A DNA stretch of 7,756 nucleotides from Spirochaetia bacterium (GTDB taxonomy: Bacteria; Spirochaetota; Spirochaetia; Sphaerochaetales; Sphaerochaetaceae), in assembly GCA_900769955.1 (NCBI GenBank), contig CAAGIP010000265.1, positions 1 through 7,756 of the forward strand, in the 5' to 3' direction. A program made the translations under genes and the position numbers. Shown here one piece after another: positions 6,111 to 7,756 of the stretch. The first letter of the stretch is position 1. Every line of letters starts with the position of its first letter. A model generated the notes under the pieces. It saw only the letters and a program-made list of their open reading frames with translations, ran no database searches and was not told where the DNA came from.

Positions 6111-6800
6111 TTATTGCTCCTGAAAAAACATCCTCTTCATCGCGTCATAGTCCCTGACCACGATGTCGGCAAGGGGATACTCCCCCTTCTTTCCCGTGAT
6201 CAGGCACGTGCGGCAGCCTGCATGTGAGGCGCCCGTGACATCCTTTCTGTAGCTGTCCCCTACATAGAGTATCGAGGACATCTCAACCCCTAGCTCATCC
6301 GCCATTACATTAAACGGCGTGGCATTGGGTTTCAGGGTCCCCACATCCTCAGTGCTGGCGGCATAGCTGTAAAGTCCCTCTATGCCCAGGACCTCAGGCT
6401 TGTTCCCTATCGGGAAGTCGGAGAGAAGTCCTACGGCATATTCCTTATCATTAAGCTCCTTAAGAAGCTCCTTCATTCCGTCAAATGCCCTGATCGCGGT
6501 GTCATGACGGCACCAGGGCTCATACATGTACCTTACGTACTTATCATCATAGTCGGGAAGATCACGACCGTACATCAGAATGCACTCCCTCTTCCTGAAG
6601 TCGGAAAGGGAGATTCTTTCTGCTGCCTCAAGACCGTCAAGCCGTCTTATATCACCTCTCATCTTATTGTAGCGGTATGAGAATATGGGATGAAAAACTG
6701 CGGCCTTCAGAAGGTAGATGTTCGTCTGATACTTGGGATAAAGCGTGCCGTCAATGTCAAAGCACACTGCCCTGATCCCGTTATCCTTCAGAAAACCCAT
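6111..6800 (-). CDS. HAD-superfamily hydrolase (phosphatase-like, C1-type cap)
   Basis: A 229-residue protein with all four motifs of the haloacid dehalogenase superfamily. Motif I is DIDGTL, with nucleophile D15 and acid/base D17. Motif II is S127 in GLLSDFP. Motif III is K157 in GTLKPNATPF. Motif IV is GDSYRKD, with D182 and D187. The roughly 90 residues between motifs I and II suit a helical C1 cap, as in phosphoglycolate-phosphatase-like and YjjG-like enzymes. It is expected to be a cytoplasmic Mg-dependent phosphomonoesterase; the substrate cannot be read from sequence. The frame is open upstream to a Met at 6866, but that start would overlap der by 65 bases. The start at 6800 has a strong AAGGAG five bases upstream and places motif I at the usual distance from the N-terminus. 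It starts one base after der and ends five bases before the coiled-coil gene, suggesting one operon, though no functional link to Der is known to me. Confidence 0.88.
   Translation of the reverse strand: MGFLKDNGIRAVCFDIDGTLYPKYQTNIYLLKAAVFHPIFSYRYNKMRGDIRRLDGLEAAERISLSDFRKRECILMYGRDLPDYDDKYVRYMYEPWCRHDTAIRAFDGMKELLKELNDKEYAVGLLSDFPIGNKPEVLGIEGLYSYAASTEDVGTLKPNATPFNVMADELGVEMSSILYVGDSYRKDVTGASHAGCRTCLITGKKGEYPLADIVVRDYDAMKRMFFQEQ
6117..6121 (-). promoter_or_regulatory. Ribosome binding site of the coiled-coil gene, inside the HAD 3' end
   Basis: AGGAG on the minus strand, 11 bases before the ATG at 6105, formed by the CAG GAG codons near the end of the HAD gene. The spacing is somewhat long. 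ATG codons at residues 3 and 4 lie even further away, so the first Met remains the best start. The position inside the upstream gene suggests translational coupling. Confidence 0.55.
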
Positions 6801-6801
6801 C

Positions 6802-7756
6802 CTAACTCCTTCTCTTCTGCTTCTGGTTACGCACGATCTTCTCGGCGCGCTCCCTTTCCTTTCCAAGACGAGCCTTTCCGCCCGGCTTTTTCTGAGTGCC
6901 TTTAGCTCCGGTCGGCCTGCCCTTTGATGCCTTCATCACCTTCATGACCGCAGCATCATCCTTTGAGGGCCCCTTTTCATTGAGGGAAGGATTGCGGTGA
7001 CGCTCCCTGAGCGAGATCTCGATGGGAATGGATGTAAATCCCAGCTCCTTCCTCATCAGATTCTTTATATATGAAATATAGCTCTCGGGGAAGTCCTTTA
7101 TCCTGTTCACGAAGAGGAGGAAGCGTACCGGAGTGACGCTTACCTGAGTGCCGTAGAGCACCTTGTAGTGGCCTGTTGCGCCGCGGGGCGGCTCATATTC
7201 GGCTCCCCACCTTCTGATGCAGTCGTTGAGGACGGAGGTATCTATTCTTTTGTTGAGCTGTCTCCATACGGCCCAGACGGTATCGAGCAGCTTTCCGATC
7301 TCATCACCCTCGAGTGCAGATATGGGAACAAGCGGTGCGAAGTTCAGAATCGGGAACAAAAACCTTACCCTGTCCTTAATTGCCTCAAGCTCATTTGCAA
7401 CACCCTTGAGCGCATCAATCTTGTTAAGCACGAGCACGACACCCTTTCCGCGTCTCACGATGAGCTGCGCGATCTTCTTGTCCTGCTCTGCAAGCCCTTC
7501 GGTCGCGTCGATCATCAGCAGCACGACATCGGCATCATCGATTGTCTTGATCGCACGGTTTACGGAGTAATACTCAACGTCCTCTTCAACCCTGCTCTTT
7601 CTCCTGATGCCCGCAGTGTCTAGAACTGTGTAATCGGTACCCTTATAGGTGAAGGTACCCCTCATGACGTCACGGGTGGTTCCCGCGATGCTGCTGACAA
7701 GGGAGATGTCACGTCCTGTCAGAAGATTCGTGAGAGTGCTCTTTCCCGTGTTCGGC
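6802..7756 (-). CDS. der: Ribosome-assembly GTPase Der (EngA), 3' portion, 5' end outside window
   Basis: Der is a tandem-G-domain GTPase needed for maturation of the 50S ribosomal subunit. The gene runs off the right edge; 317 residues are visible from the first whole codon at 7755, starting inside a P-loop (PNTGKST). The rest of a G domain follows: GTTRD (visible residues 25-29), DTAG (46-49), NKID (111-114) and SAL (146-148). The segment DTAGIRRK followed by a YYSVNRA stretch is typical of the second G domain of Der, so the first G domain and linker are missing. Residues about 170-253 match the KH-like C-terminal domain, including a FVNRIKDFPESY stretch. A lysine/arginine-rich tail (about 255-317) ends the protein. 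An internal Met codon at 7665 lies after the P-loop and cannot be the true start. The TAG stop lies one base before the HAD gene, so the two are probably co-transcribed and translationally coupled. Confidence 0.95.
   Translation of the reverse strand, partial: PNTGKSTLTNLLTGRDISLVSSIAGTTRDVMRGTFTYKGTDYTVLDTAGIRRKSRVEEDVEYYSVNRAIKTIDDADVVLLMIDATEGLAEQDKKIAQLIVRRGKGVVLVLNKIDALKGVANELEAIKDRVRFLFPILNFAPLVPISALEGDEIGKLLDTVWAVWRQLNKRIDTSVLNDCIRRWGAEYEPPRGATGHYKVLYGTQVSVTPVRFLLFVNRIKDFPESYISYIKNLMRKELGFTSIPIEISLRERHRNPSLNEKGPSKDDAAVMKVMKASKGRPTGAKGTQKKPGGKARLGKERERAEKIVRNQKQKRRS
6806..6811 (-). promoter_or_regulatory. Ribosome binding site of the HAD hydrolase gene
   Basis: AAGGAG on the minus strand, five bases before the ATG at 6800. 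It lies within the last codons of der and decides the start of the HAD gene in favour of 6800 over the upstream Met at 6866, which would give a 22-residue arginine-rich extension overlapping der. Confidence 0.8.

Noticed and set aside
5575..6123. 182-codon plus-strand open frame opposite the coiled-coil gene
   Set aside because: It is antisense to a gene of convincing composition, has no Shine-Dalgarno before its ATG, and the protein resembles no family I know.
6801..6866. N-terminal extension of the HAD protein to the Met at 6866
   Set aside because: It would overlap der by 65 bases and add 22 arginine-rich residues that mirror the basic der tail. The ATG at 6800 has a strong Shine-Dalgarno.
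7168..7623. 151-codon plus-strand open frame opposite der
   Set aside because: Antisense to the conserved second G domain of Der; no independent support.

Overview
The window reads as a spirochaete chromosome segment, probably of the Sphaerochaeta/Treponema type. This is an inference: it rests on the style of the DnaJ and DnaK proteins and on a long membrane-anchored coiled-coil protein of a kind I recall being annotated in spirochaetes as 'SpiroCoCo'. Base composition looks close to balanced GC and similar across all genes. I see no sign of recent transfer, no insertion sequence, no tRNA or rRNA and no CRISPR array.

All six genes lie on the minus strand, so transcription runs from high to low coordinates. 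First comes the 3' two-thirds of der (EngA), a ribosome-assembly GTPase cut by the right edge inside the P-loop of its second G domain. One base later a HAD-superfamily phosphatase begins, and 5 bases after that the 688-residue coiled-coil protein. These three are tightly packed and look like one transcription unit. After a 65-base gap follows the heat-shock block grpE, dnaK, dnaJ, separated by 88 and 70 bases.

GrpE, DnaK and DnaJ form the classical Hsp70 machine: DnaJ delivers substrate and stimulates ATP hydrolysis by DnaK, and GrpE exchanges the nucleotide. All three are full length with their key residues intact. I see no hrcA gene and no CIRCE operator in the window. A weak promoter-like element with an overlapping imperfect dyad sits before grpE. 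Both gaps inside the block hold an inverted repeat: a hairpin that pairs fully only in the transcribed strand (grpE-dnaK) and a perfect 9-N10-9 repeat (dnaK-dnaJ).

The left end (1-164) is intergenic. It holds a GC-rich terminator for the chaperone transcript (138-160), an opposite-facing terminator-like hairpin with six Ts that implies a convergent gene to the left, two further small inverted repeats and a short AT-rich direct repeat. Apart from the coiled-coil gene and the regulatory structures, the content is ordinary housekeeping; I found no convincing new biological system.
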